Shown here: in pieces, positions 51,768-61,113 of the stretch | Layout: each line of letters begins with the position of its first letter | Numbering within the stretch: position 1 is the stretch's first letter | From: Diplonema papillatum | Taxonomy: Eukaryota; Euglenozoa; Diplonemea; Diplonemida; Diplonemidae | NCBI GenBank assembly: GCA_030068145.1 | Contig: JAPJBO010000070.1 | Location: 397,165-461,164, forward strand | DNA: 64,000 nt | Direction of reading: 5' to 3' | Made by a program: the position numbers and the translations under genes | The notes under the pieces: generated by a model | Seen by the model: only the letters and a program-made list of their open reading frames with translations | What the model was told of the DNA's origin: nothing | The model's database searches: none

Positions 51768-53649
51768 ATGCTGAAAGCAGTGATTGTGGGAGCCACGCCG
51801 GCGGCTGGACGAACAGGGGCCGGTGAAGAAAGCTGTCTATACTGCAACACGGAGGAACGAGAAACGGTGGAACACCTTTTCTGGAGCTGCCCCGCTTGGG
51901 AGCACTTGCGCGCGAAGTCCGAAGACATAAGGACCATGCAGGTAAACTGGCCCCCGTGTCTGCGCTTGTGCGGGATAGCCCCAGCCCCTCAGGTAGACGA
52001 AAGCATCTCCGTGCTGCCGGCAGAAAAGGAGAAAAGGCGGCATGTAGTGAAGCGACTGCAACTGTTCTTTGTCGAAGTGCTGAGGGAACGCCAGGGTGCC
52101 GACGGCCTGCTCGACAGGTCAGCCCGGCATCACAGGACAGAGAGCTACCCGCGAGGCTGGAGACCAACTGAACCCTGCCGACTTGCAGTCCCTTTCATTG
52201 CACCATCCGCCGTGACAACGAAATGGAAATACGGACGGGAAATGTGGATGGCGTTCACCGACTGGCTGCGGCAGGTGAAATGGGCACCCCCGGGACACGA
52301 CGAGCTGGGCATCAGCTTCATCGAGTTAGCTGTAGAGTTCGAAATGCACACCGGACAGCGGCTCCCTGACCTCAAAAGCAGGTACTATACAGCAGTACCT
52401 CAAGCACAGACAGGCAAGGTGACAGCAGCTCGCACAACGCTAGCGGATGGGGAAATGGGCGACAGCAGGTTGCTTGTGTGCTTCGATGGTGGGGCGAGAG
52501 CGAACGGAACCGCCTTCGCCGTTGCTGGCGCAGGGGCGGTAATGTACCGAGACGGCGTCAAGGTGTCGGAAGTAATACTGCCGCTGCCCACCGTGCGCAG
52601 CAATAACGTGGCAGAGTATGAAGCGGTGCTAGCGGGCCTGCATCTGCTGAACGAAGCGAACGATGCGGACGGCACGCAGTGTACGGTGCGGGGGGACTCG
52701 GCACTGGTAGTGGGGCAGCTTTTGCGACGCCTGGCATGTTCCGAGGAGCTCAAGCCATACCAGACACGCGCTGCCAGAATGGTTTCTTCCCTGCAGCGAC
52801 GGATGACAGTGCGCATCGAGCACGTCAAGCGCGAGAGGAACACGGACGCTGATGCCCTGAGTAACGCCGCCATGGACTTGGTGCAGCGCCAGCGGCCGAC
52901 TCCTCGAAGGCAAGAGAAGATGCTGGCCGACTTTCGCCGGCCCGCCCTGGGCAAAGCGCTTAGCCTCGTTGAGATGGGGAAGGCGTACAAGAAGGTGACG
53001 GGACAGCCGTGGTTCTATGGCCATGAGTACTCCTCCACCGTGCTGACATCCCTGGGAGGGACGGTAGTACGGGGCGTCGCAGTTGTCAGAGGCGACAGAA
53101 GGCATCATCGTGGGGATACGCGAACACGCGCAGGCGGGACTCGCGGACGAACAAGAGAGCAGCCCTTACCCGCCACACCTGAATTGGGCCGCAACCTTCT
53201 TGCCAGAGGAGGCTTACCCGGCAGGATGGACACAGGGAAAACCCGACTGGAAAGGCAGAACGGAAGAGGCCGAGAGGGGTTCAAGCACAGATCCAGAAGG
53301 CGCTGCCAACACTTCCCGCCCTGGAGTGGTTTGCTCGCTCCACAAAAAGCCGCGATGCAGTGAGTGCGTAAAAAAGCGTCTACCGGCGGAGACCTGCTGT
53401 CGCCTCAAGCAGCATCATCACGGATCGGATGGTCTAAGGCCCCGGATGCACTTCTGCACAGCTCACAGACTAGGACGTTGCGGCGATTGTGTGGCTGAAA
53501 ACGAAGCATTAGCCAGCTGCTGCACAAAGCATCACGCAAACAGGAGAGCAAATGGAGGCCCCCACTCCCAGCCCGGGGGTGCATCGGCCGTCACCTAGCC
53601 TAATCTGAGCGTGGTCGTACTTTCGTGAAGGGAGGCACCACGTTAAAAC

Positions 53650-53655
53650 AGGTCC

Positions 53656-53721
<66 letters not shown>
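53650..53721 (+). repeat. (AC)n junction between LINE-A copies 1 and 2
   Basis: About 64 bases of AC. On the left is the LINE-A 3' end (GGTCCGTAAC), on the right the 5' UTR start (AGGGGGAAAAATCCACAC). The junction between copies 2 and 3 has the same order, with GGTCCGCAAC and AGGGGGGAAATCCACAAC. Confidence 0.95.
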
Positions 53722-53723
<2 letters not shown>

Positions 53724-53763
53724 GGGAAAAATCCACACTACACACAAAATCACTAACGAAAAG

Positions 53764-54957
53764 ATGAGCACGGGCGACCTCCACGCGGTTCCCCTGGAAC
53801 CCGGTGCCAGAGCTTCGGGTGACCAACAGCCCATGCCAGTGGTACGTGTGGTGCACTTGCCTGTCTTCAGGCAGTTCTCTCTACATTTGGGAGGACTCAA
53901 AGGCAGGGCAGGGGCGTACGAGGCTGTCATCGAACAGCTCGGATGGGCGGGGGCGCGCGTGAGGATGAGGCGCGGTGTCGCTATCATCGAAGCCGCCACC
54001 CCGCCGCCGGTGACGAGGGTGCGGGTGGGAGACGAGGAGGCCGACGTGGTCGACCTGGAAGAGCGGGAAAAACAGCGCCAAGAGGAGCTGAGGCGGGAGA
54101 AGGTCCAGCGGCTCAAAGGCCACATCGAGCGCCTCGCAGCGCCGGAACACCCGCTACGCCTCCCTGACAACAACATCCCTCGGGGGCCGAGGTACACGAA
54201 GGCCGAGTTTGTCTCGGAGTTCGGAAAGAAGGAGGGCGAGAGAGAGTGGCGCACGGCGGTGAAAGCGCACACCGAGGCAAGGAAGAGGCAAGTGGCGAGG
54301 CTCCAACAGCAGCTTGACGAGTTGCAACCGACTGCCAAAGCCGAGTCGGACGTCGAGATGCAGCAGGATGCAGTACCCACCGGCGCGGAGACCGCAGTTG
54401 CCTGGGAAGCTTGGGCCCAACAGCAGAAGCAGCAACGCCAAGCGTGGGAGAAGGAACGGGCCGTGGCGCGAGCGACATGGGAGCACTCGTACGAGCAGCG
54501 GTTTCTGAAGTGGGCGGAAGCCCAGACCCAGATAGCGAAGGAGCGGTACGACGAAACGTACAAACAGCAGCTGCTCTGGATGGGGGACGTCGAACGCCGC
54601 TTACTCGCGTTCGAAGACGAAACGAACGCGCGAATCGAATCGATGCGCAGGATCCCGAGTGAAGCGCCTCCAGCGCCAGCAATCGGCAATCCCGCGCCCG
54701 CACCCGTTTCACCTCCTGACGACGAACCTCCACGTCAGCCTCTTTCAAGCCAGACATCGTCGCAAACGAGCAAGAAGGGGAAGAAACAAGCAGCAAAGAA
54801 GGAAGCGGAAGAGCAAGAGGCCGAGCTGCTCCGGCAGATGAGCGAGGTTACAAAGAAGGCCGGGAAAGCCAAGGGTGCCAAGGGAAGCGGGAAGCAGCAG
54901 TCCCTTGTGGACATGATGTCCACCGGCGCCAACCGATACAGTCCAATTGAGAAGTAG
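53764..54957 (+). CDS. LINE-A copy 2 ORF1, coiled-coil protein (397 aa)
   Basis: The ATG at 53764 starts MSTGDLHAVPLEPGARASGD. After a DEEADVVDLEEREKQRQEEL segment it is strongly charged and helical (REKVQRLKGHIERL, KRQVARLQQQLDEL, WEAWAQQQKQQRQAWEKERA), so it probably forms a coiled-coil trimer or dimer like other LINE ORF1 proteins. The end is Pro-rich then basic (KKGKKQAAKKEAEEQEAELL) and stops at UAG 54955-54957 after SPIEK. No CCHC knuckle or RRM is seen. Its role would be element RNA binding in the RNP. The stop is in the same frame as ORF2. Confidence 0.85.
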   Translation: MSTGDLHAVPLEPGARASGDQQPMPVVRVVHLPVFRQFSLHLGGLKGRAGAYEAVIEQLGWAGARVRMRRGVAIIEAATPPPVTRVRVGDEEADVVDLEEREKQRQEELRREKVQRLKGHIERLAAPEHPLRLPDNNIPRGPRYTKAEFVSEFGKKEGEREWRTAVKAHTEARKRQVARLQQQLDELQPTAKAESDVEMQQDAVPTGAETAVAWEAWAQQQKQQRQAWEKERAVARATWEHSYEQRFLKWAEAQTQIAKERYDETYKQQLLWMGDVERRLLAFEDETNARIESMRRIPSEAPPAPAIGNPAPAPVSPPDDEPPRQPLSSQTSSQTSKKGKKQAAKKEAEEQEAELLRQMSEVTKKAGKAKGAKGSGKQQSLVDMMSTGANRYSPIEK

Positions 54958-54990
54958 GGCCCCGGGCGTCCTGGACAGGGTGTCGGAGAA
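54955..54990 (+). promoter_or_regulatory. Candidate UAG readthrough site, LINE-A copy 2
   Basis: AAG-UAG-GGC with a GC-rich stretch (CCCCGGGCGTCC) directly after it. ORF2 continues in the same frame with no further stop and no AUG until inside the OTU domain. A 7-bp pairing of GCCCCGG (54959-54965) with CCGGGGC (55089-55095) is possible but far apart, so structural support is weaker than in copy 3. Confidence 0.55.
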
Positions 54991-57900
54991 GTGTGTAAAC
55001 GAGAACCGTCGGCAACAAAATCATCATCATCAGCATCAGTATCATCATCAGATCCAAACAACCGACGACCGAAGACTGTGCACACTGACCGGGGCGCCGA
55101 TCTACACCTGGCAAACAAACCAAGTGCGACAAGGGCGACACAACAAGCCCCATCGCCGGAAGGCACCCTTGGCCTTGGACAACTCCCAACATCACCAGCC
55201 GACAACCAAACCACGCCAGCCCGACGCGGCGACAATCCAAAACCCCAGTCGGCCGGGTCCAAGGCCGCTCAACGTCATCAGCTAACGCGAGCGGAGAGCG
55301 ACGACAAATATATTGATAGTGTGGCCGAGGCGCTGGCCGCAAAGCGCGTGTCGGTGGAGAAGGACGGGAATTGCCAATTCGCAGCTCTGGTAAGAGGGAG
55401 CAAGCTGAGCATCACGGCGGCTTCCATGCGACAGAAAGTGACGTGGCAACTTCGCAATTCAACACCAACCGCATTCGAGACCCAACCATTCTCCGAATAC
55501 CTCTTTGCAGTCGCACAGGATGGTACATACGGGGACCAGATCACGCTGCAGGCCGCCGCAGTAGTTCTAAAGGCGAGCATATGGGTGCTCTCAACGGGGG
55601 ACCTGCAGCATCTAAGGCGAGCGGGGAGAGCTGAGAACCCGTCGCGGGTAATCGTGCTAACCTACCGCCCGCAGCACTATGACGCGCTCATGCTTCCCCA
55701 CACAGGGTATCGGTTACTGGCTTCCTTGCCCCCCGAGACGTCCCGAGTAAGCGTACGAGAGCTAACGTCTGCTGCCGTGTTGCACCCCACCGACGTGGAG
55801 CACGCACCTAAGGACGCAATTGTGTTAGCAACAGTTAATCTTGGCTCCATGAGCACAAAGTATCGAACTGTCGCGACGCTGCCCGCGGACATTGTGGCCT
55901 GTCAGGAAACCCGAGTGGGCCCAGAGGGGAAGAGGACGTGTGAGATGTTTCTCGGAGCGTACGGCAAGAAGTGCTGCTGGGGAGAAGACGTCCCGACAGT
56001 GGTTGGGGCAAACGGAAGAGGACAGAGGGCACCAGGCGGCTCCGCAGTGGTGATAAACAACAGCGTGGTCGCCGCAAACGCACGCCCGAAGACTGAACTG
56101 GAGACTAGACTGGCGAAAAGCACACGGGTGGCTCACGCCGTCGTAGCGACAGGCAATGCTCGTTGCGTTTTGCACGTAATCTCGATTTATGCGCAAGTAG
56201 GGAGAGAAGCAGAGGTTGTCAGGGAACGGGAAAAGTTTATATCGGACGTATTTGAAATGGCGGCAGGGCTCGGGCAGGTACCAGTAGCCATCTTGGGAGA
56301 TTTCAACACACCAGTAGAGGAGAGCGTGTCCCTAATGGCTGCCTGCCGGAGCGGGTGGACAGACGCGGCAGCAGCCGCGGCACATCAAACGTCGCGAGAC
56401 GCACCACCCACCTGCTGGGCAGGAGCGGCAGGCACAAGGATCGATATGTGTTTCCTAAACGCAAACGCGTCGCAAGCACTCGTCGACACCCGGACAGCGA
56501 ACCCGCACGAGTACGACATACCGACTCACTGTCCACTTTTCGTGACCCTAGACATGCGGGCAGCCTCACACCCGAAGCGGACGCATTGGATACCGGCTCC
56601 CTTTCCGAAGAAGGTGCCGCTGTCGACGAAGAAGGAGGAGCAGGACGCACTCGAGGCGGCACTACGCCGGAAACGTTCGGTAGATGGGGCAGAAGCAGCT
56701 CTGCGCAATGCATCAGAAGTGGCGGAGATGTACCTGCTCGAGCTCCACAAGAAGGGCCTTTCTCAGAAAGACGCAGACGGCTGCAAAGGCAGGGCCGAAG
56801 GATATTCCGTTCGGGACGCACATGTCTCTGCACGACAGGCGGTCTCGGCGCGGGGTGCTGTTGATAGGACCACCAGGCAGCGGGACAAGGTACTAGGAAT
56901 GCTGCGAACAGTGGTAGCCGAGGCGAGTCAAAGGCTAGAAAGAGAGCAGCCCGGGGCGATGACTTTGGCCGAGAGAAATGCAAGAGGCGCACTTCAAAAG
57001 AAGGTATCCAGGGGGTACCTGCCGCAGAATGGTCCTACAAGCCACGACGAAGGCGGACGCGACGAGCTGGAGCGGTTATTGGAAATGGTAGAGGTGCTGG
57101 AAGGTTCGCAGCGCGAAGCGGTCTCCGCATTGAAGCAGCAGCGAACGCGGCGGTGGAAAGACCAGATGCAGAAGGCGTGGAACAGCGGTGACAAAGGCGA
57201 CATATACCGGTTTCTTGCGGGAAGTCGAGAAAGCCCATCGGTGTTCCTGCGGCGACGAGACGGATCTCTGACGGCGTGTCCGGGAGAGATCGACGAGATG
57301 TTGAGGGGCCCCGAAGCATGGGGTGGTATCTTTCAGAGGTACACCGACATCCAGGAACCGCAGTGGGAGGCTTTTAAGACGCACTACGCGCGGTACCTGC
57401 CGGCCCCCCAACAAATGGAACACAAGACCATCGGCGCGGCAGACGTTAGCGCAGCACTCAAGCGAATGAAGACGACCTCTTCGCCCGGACTGCACGCGTG
57501 GCGTGTCTTCGAGCTGCGACAACTACCCGCCGAAGTCCTGCAACTAATGGCTGAAGCGATGAACCGAGTCGAGAGCGAGGGGCAATGGCCAGAACAACTG
57601 ATGCACGCGATTCTGCACCTCTTGCCGAAGCCCGAGAGCACAGGAGACCCGCTATCGCAGCGGCCAATATCTGTCACACCGGTACTGTACAGAGTCTGGG
57701 CGGCGATCCGTGCACAAGAGGCCTTGGAATGGATGGATAAGGTAGCGCCCAGCGGGCTGCACGGGTGCCGGAAGAAACATGGGACGGACGACCTAGTCTG
57801 GCACCTCGCAGGTCTCATAGAGCAGGCGCACGTGACGGGGGATCCCCTCTACGGTCTTGGGCTGGACTTTAAGAAGTGCTTCGACTCGGTGCCGATAGAT

Positions 57901-60900
57901 ATCGCCTTCCGGCTAGCGGAGGAGCTCGGGTTCCACCCAACAGTGCTGAGAACTCTGCGAGCGGCCTACTCCAGCATGCAGCGCCATTTCCGAATTGGAG
58001 CCGTGGTCGGAGAAGGCTTCGTACCGACTAATGGAATTATGCAGGGGTGTCCATTGAGCGTGATACTGATAAACGTTCTTATCAGTGTCTGGATGCGGCA
58101 CGTAGCAGACATCGAGGCGACCATTCCGTTGTCTTACGTTGATGACGTTTACGCGTTGATGAAGAGCCTCGCGAAGCTGCAAGAGGCAGCCAAGAGGTCA
58201 GGAACATTTGCGGGGCTGACAGGAATGAAGGTGTGTACGCAGTCGAAGTCCCTGTGGTTCACAACTGCGCGGGACGCTCCGGAGCAGATAGTGTACGCCG
58301 AGAGCAAAGGGAACGAAGAGGCGGACGTACAGCCGGAGACGATAGCAAGGCGAACAACCTTTGACGTACTTGGAGTAATGCTCACGACGAAGCAAGTTGA
58401 ACCGAGCAAGCCGCTCCGACCGTCAAAGCGGGTGGCGCAGCGAAACGCGATGGCCGAGACAGTGTTGAAGAGAGCGGCCTGCCTCCCGCTACCGGCTAGT
58501 GCGCGAGACCTTGCCGTAAGCATGACAGCAGGGGCAAAGAGGTTCTACGGTGCAGCCGTAACGGCGATTGGCAAAGGGGAAGTCGACCGCTTGAGAAGGG
58601 GATTTACGGAGGCGGTATGGACGGGGCCGCCACGACGAGCTCAGGAAGCAGTGCTACACATCCTACACCACGGGCACAGGCTGGACCCGGGAGTCGTACC
58701 GGCCTACAGGAGAGTCACAACCTGGGCCGAACAGGTCCAAAAGTGGGACTACGCCCGAGCGTTGGCGGAAACAGCATGGGCCCACAACGACGAACTGGCA
58801 AGGCTACATGGGCCCTTCGCTTTCCTGAAAGAAGCGCTCAACGTACTCCAGTGGAGGTGGGTGACCCCGACAAGCGTCGCGTACGTGAATGAGGTAGGAG
58901 AAGGAGTCGTGCATGATGCAGCGGTCCTGGGTAATTCGCGCCTCCTGCAACATGACTTGAGACATGCCCTGCGTTTGCGGGAAATGGCGCGACTGGCGAC
59001 AAGGAGGGGAAATGACTATGGAGGCGTCCAGGGCGGAGTCGATTTCGCAGCAACGAGGCACGTTCTGGAAATGCGGAACTCACCACTCACCGCGTACCAG
59101 GCCGGTCTGCTGAGATCGGTAATCGCAGGAGCCACGCCGGTCACGGGACGAACAGGACTAAACGCAAGCGAGTGCCCTTACTGTGACACACAGGTCCCGG
59201 AGACGGTGGAACACCTGTTTTGGGAATGCCCCGCCTGGGAGACAATACGCTCAAAGTACGGGGAGCTAAGAACCGTGCAACACAGGTGGCCGCCATGCTT
59301 ACGGTTGTGCGGGGTGGCTCCCGCTTTCCACGACCCGAATCTCTTACCCACCGAACAGGGAAAGAGGCTTCAGCTGCTTGAGAAACTGCACTTTTACTTC
59401 GTGGAGGTGCTGTCTGCACGTCAAGGGGCAGATGACATGCTGGACAGGTCTACACGGCACCACCGAACGCTTGAGTATCCGCGACGATGGAAACCAGCAG
59501 AACCACACAAACTGGCTGTGCCGGACGTTGCGCCTTCGGCAGTACTCACCCAGTGGAAGTACGGCCCGGAGATGTGGATGGCGTTCACGGATTGGCTGAG
59601 GGAATTGAAATGGGCGCCGCCGGGGCACGAACTCGGGGTAAGCTTTGTGGAGTTGGCGGTGGACTTCGAGTTGCGCACCGGACGCCGCCTCCCAACGCTC
59701 AAAAGTAGATACTACACGGCGGTGCCACAACACACGAAGAAGGCCACAACAGCACGACAGACTCTGCCAGAAGACGCCGCAGCTAGTTGCGATGTTGCAA
59801 TCTACTTTGACGGAGGAGCGAGGGCCAACGGGACTGCCTTTGCCGTGGCGGGCGCAGGAGCGGTACTGTACAAGGAGGGCGTCAAGTACGCACAAATAGT
59901 GCTCCCGCTGCCAAACGTGCGCAGTAACAACGTGGCCGAGTACGAGGGATTTCTCGCGGGGCTGCAGCTCCTGGAGGATGCTGAAGGAACGGAAGGAGCG
60001 CAGTGTGTAATTCGCGGAGACTCGGCGCTGGTAGTCGGGCAAACCACGCGGCAATTGGCGTGTTCAGAAGACTTGAAGCCATTGCTGACGCGAGCGGTGG
60101 CAAAAATAGTGGCCCTGCGACAGCGGCTTTCCCTGCGGGTAGAACACGTGAAGCGCGAGCAAAACACCGATGCGGATGCTCTGAGCAACGCGGCAATGGA
60201 CCTCGTGCAAGGCCAACGACCAACGCGGGAGCAGCAGGAAGCGGAGCTGCAGTCCTTCCGTGCCTCCGCACTCGGAAAAGCGATGAGCCTAATTGAGTTA
60301 GGCTCAGCATTCAAGAAGGTAACTGGACGACAGTGGTTCAGTGGCCACGAAGCAACAACAACGATCTTAACTGCCGTCGGAGGATCAGTTGTAAGGGGAG
60401 CGTCGCGGCGGGCGCAACTTTCGGATGAGACGGACGAGGTGATCCTAGGCATACGGGAACATGTGCAGAAGATGGGCACAGCGCAGGCGGAGACCAACTT
60501 GTACCCGCAGCACCTGACGTGGGCGGCAACCTATCTGCCGGAGAAAGCCTACCCTGCAGGATGGGAACAAGGAAAGACTAACTGGAAACAGAGAGTGGAG
60601 ATGGTAGAGAGAGTAACAGGCGCTGGACCTCGCAGAGGGTCACCACCCAAGAAGGCACCGGAAGACGCGGTGAACACATCCCGCCCTGGAGAAATATGTG
60701 TGCAACACCGGAAACCACGCTGCAAGGACTGTACAAAGAAGCGTTTGCCGGCGGAAACCTGTTGCCGGTTCAAACAGCACCACCGTGAGGGGGACGGCCT
60801 GCGACCACGAATGCTCTTCTGCCCTGCCCACAGATTGGGACGCTGCGGTGATTGCACAGCGGGCGGCCTGGAGATCGTGCATTGCTGCCAAAGGCATCAC

Positions 60901-60957
60901 CCACAGAAAAACACAGACCCCCACGCACAGCCTGGGGGAGCATCTGCAGTAACGTGA
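54958..60957 (+). CDS. LINE-A copy 2 ORF2: OTU-endonuclease-RT-RNase H polyprotein
   Basis: Open from the codon after the ORF1 UAG to a TGA. Residues are numbered from 54991, a GTG that is not a credible start. OTU protease: D125-G-N-C128 and H229. APE-like endonuclease: N283 (ATVNLGS), E306 (CQETR), D437 and N439 (GDFN), D509 and H513 (DIPTHCP). RT: D959 (LGLDFKKCFDS) and Y1049-V-D-D. Knuckle: C1395, C1398, H1408, C1413. Conserved linker: MWMAFTDWLRELKWAPPGH. RNase H: D1607, E1650, D1677, D1729. Cys/His-rich tail: two units from about 1900. It nicks the target, primes and copies the RNA. The OTU part may remove ubiquitin or cut the fusion. The first AUG lies after the OTU Cys, so expression probably needs readthrough. 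Confidence 0.9.
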   Translation, partial: GPGRPGQGVGEVCKREPSATKSSSSASVSSSDPNNRRPKTVHTDRGADLHLANKPSATRATQQAPSPEGTLGLGQLPTSPADNQTTPARRGDNPKPQSAGSKAAQRHQLTRAESDDKYIDSVAEALAAKRVSVEKDGNCQFAALVRGSKLSITAASMRQKVTWQLRNSTPTAFETQPFSEYLFAVAQDGTYGDQITLQAAAVVLKASIWVLSTGDLQHLRRAGRAENPSRVIVLTYRPQHYDALMLPHTGYRLLASLPPETSRVSVRELTSAAVLHPTDVEHAPKDAIVLATVNLGSMSTKYRTVATLPADIVACQETRVGPEGKRTCEMFLGAYGKKCCWGEDVPTVVGANGRGQRAPGGSAVVINNSVVAANARPKTELETRLAKSTRVAHAVVATGNARCVLHVISIYAQVGREAEVVREREKFISDVFEMAAGLGQVPVAILGDFNTPVEESVSLMAACRSGWTDAAAAAAHQTSRDAPPTCWAGAAGTRIDMCFLNANASQALVDTRTANPHEYDIPTHCPLFVTLDMRAASHPKRTHWIPAPFPKKVPLSTKKEEQDALEAALRRKRSVDGAEAALRNASEVAEMYLLELHKKGLSQKDADGCKGRAEGYSVRDAHVSARQAVSARGAVDRTTRQRDKVLGMLRTVVAEASQRLEREQPGAMTLAERNARGALQKKVSRGYLPQNGPTSHDEGGRDELERLLEMVEVLEGSQREAVSALKQQRTRRWKDQMQKAWNSGDKGDIYRFLAGSRESPSVFLRRRDGSLTACPGEIDEMLRGPEAWGGIFQRYTDIQEPQWEAFKTHYARYLPAPQQMEHKTIGAADVSAALKRMKTTSSPGLHAWRVFELRQLPAEVLQLMAEAMNRVESEGQWPEQLMHAILHLLPKPESTGDPLSQRPISVTPVLYRVWAAIRAQEALEWMDKVAPSGLHGCRKKHGTDDLVWHLAGLIEQAHVTGDPLYGLGLDFKKCFDSVPIDIAFRLAEELGFHPTVLRTLRAAYSSMQRHFRIGAVVGEGFVPTNGIMQGCPLSVILINVLISVWMRHVADIEATIPLSYVDDVYALMKSLAKLQEAAKRSGTFAGLTGMKVCTQSKSLWFTTARDAPEQIVYAESKGNEEADVQPETIARRTTFDVLGVMLTTKQVEPSKPLRPSKRVAQRNAMAETVLKRAACLPLPASARDLAVSMTAGAKRFYGAAVTAIGKGEVDRLRRGFTEAVWTGPPRRAQEAVLHILHHGHRLDPGVVPAYRRVTTWAEQVQKWDYARALAETAWAHNDELARLHGPFAFLKEALNVLQWRWVTPTSVAYVNEVGEGVVHDAAVLGNSRLLQHDLRHALRLREMARLATRRGNDYGGVQGGVDFAATRHVLEMRNSPLTAYQAGLLRSVIAGATPVTGRTGLNASECPYCDTQVPETVEHLFWECPAWETIRSKYGELRTVQHRWPPCLRLCGVAPAFHDPNLLPTEQGKRLQLLEKLHFYFVEVLSARQGADDMLDRSTRHHRTLEYPRRWKPAEPHKLAVPDVAPSAVLTQWKYGPEMWMAFTDWLRELKWAPPGHELGVSFVELAVDFELRTGRRLPTLKSRYYTAVPQHTKKATTARQTLPEDAAASCDVAIYFDGGARANGTAFAVAGAGAVLYKEGVKYAQIVLPLPNVRSNNVAEYEGFLAGLQLLEDAEGTEGAQCVIRGDSALVVGQTTRQLACSEDLKPLLTRAVAKIVALRQRLSLRVEHVKREQNTDADALSNAAMDLVQGQRPTREQQEAELQSFRASALGKAMSLIELGSAFKKVTGRQWFSGHEATTTILTAVGGSVVRGASRRAQLSDETDEVILGIREHVQKMGTAQAETNLYPQHLTWAATYLPEKAYPAGWEQGKTNWKQRVEMVERVTGAGPRRGSPPKKAPEDAVNTSRPGEICVQHRKPRCKDCTKKRLPAETCCRFKQHHREGDGLRPRMLFCPAHRLGRCGDCTAGGLEIVHCCQRHHPQKNTDPHAQPGGASAVT

Positions 60958-61016
60958 AACCGGAAGAAGCGTGGACGTCTCTCGTACAGGAAGGCACCAC
61001 GTTAAAACGGGTCCGC

Positions 61017-61017
<1 letters not shown>

Positions 61018-61075
<58 letters not shown>
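61018..61075 (+). repeat. (AC)n junction between LINE-A copies 2 and 3
   Basis: About 57 bases of AC between the copy 2 3' end (GGTCCGCAAC) and the copy 3 5' UTR (AGGGGGGAAATCCACAAC), the same arrangement as at 53650-53721. Confidence 0.95.
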
Positions 61076-61076
<1 letters not shown>

Positions 61077-61113
61077 GGGGAAATCCACAACGCACTACAC
61101 AAACTTTAAAATT

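Larger units (their letters stand above)
49303..53598 (+). pseudogene. LINE-A copy 1 ORF2 C-terminal part (interrupted and frameshifted)
   Basis: Two parts flank the nested insertion: 49303-49681 (post-RT region, e.g. LHGPFAFFKEALDGLGWRW) and 51768-53598. The second part has the CX2C...HX4C knuckle (CLYCNTEERETVEHLFWSCP), the linker domain (MWMAFTDWLRQVKWAPPGH) and an RNase H with FDGGARANG, NNVAEYEA, RGDSALVVG and NTDADALSN. Near 53075 the frame shifts, then the Cys/His-rich tail continues to SQPGGASAVT. The parts on either side of the insertion are in phase, so the reading frame was intact when LINE-B landed. Confidence 0.8.
49297..53720 (+). mobile_element. LINE-A copy 1, 5'-truncated, carrying nested LINE-B
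   Basis: Homology to the ORF2 of copy 2 starts at QKWESARSLSQTAWEHSDSL and runs to the common end GGASAVT, a TAG stop at 53596-53598, a short 3' UTR ending GGCACCACGTTAAAACAGG and TCCGTAAC, and an AC tract. The 5' part (ORF1, OTU, endonuclease, RT) is missing, as in typical incomplete target-primed reverse transcription. The nested LINE-B (49682-51767) interrupts it. Confidence 0.85.
53722..61017 (+). mobile_element. LINE-A copy 2, full length
   Basis: About 7.3 kb from the 5' UTR (AGGGGGAAAAATCCACAC, 42 nt before the ORF1 ATG) through ORF1, a single UAG, and ORF2 to a 3' UTR ending GGTCCGCAAC at the next AC tract. All catalytic motifs are present and the frame is open, so this copy could be active or recently active. 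The domain order is ORF1 coiled coil; OTU; APE-like endonuclease; RT; knuckle; linker; RNase H; Cys/His tail. An OTU or other cysteine protease with APE endonuclease, RT and RNase H recalls algal Dualen/RandI-type LINEs, but I see no restriction-like endonuclease here. Confidence 0.9.

Noticed and set aside
54991-54993. GTG as start codon of LINE-A ORF2 (also GTG/TTG starts at 23576, 21243, 49712 and 61242)
   Set aside because: Non-AUG starts are not expected to be efficient in eukaryotes. These positions are simply the first permissive codons of open frames.
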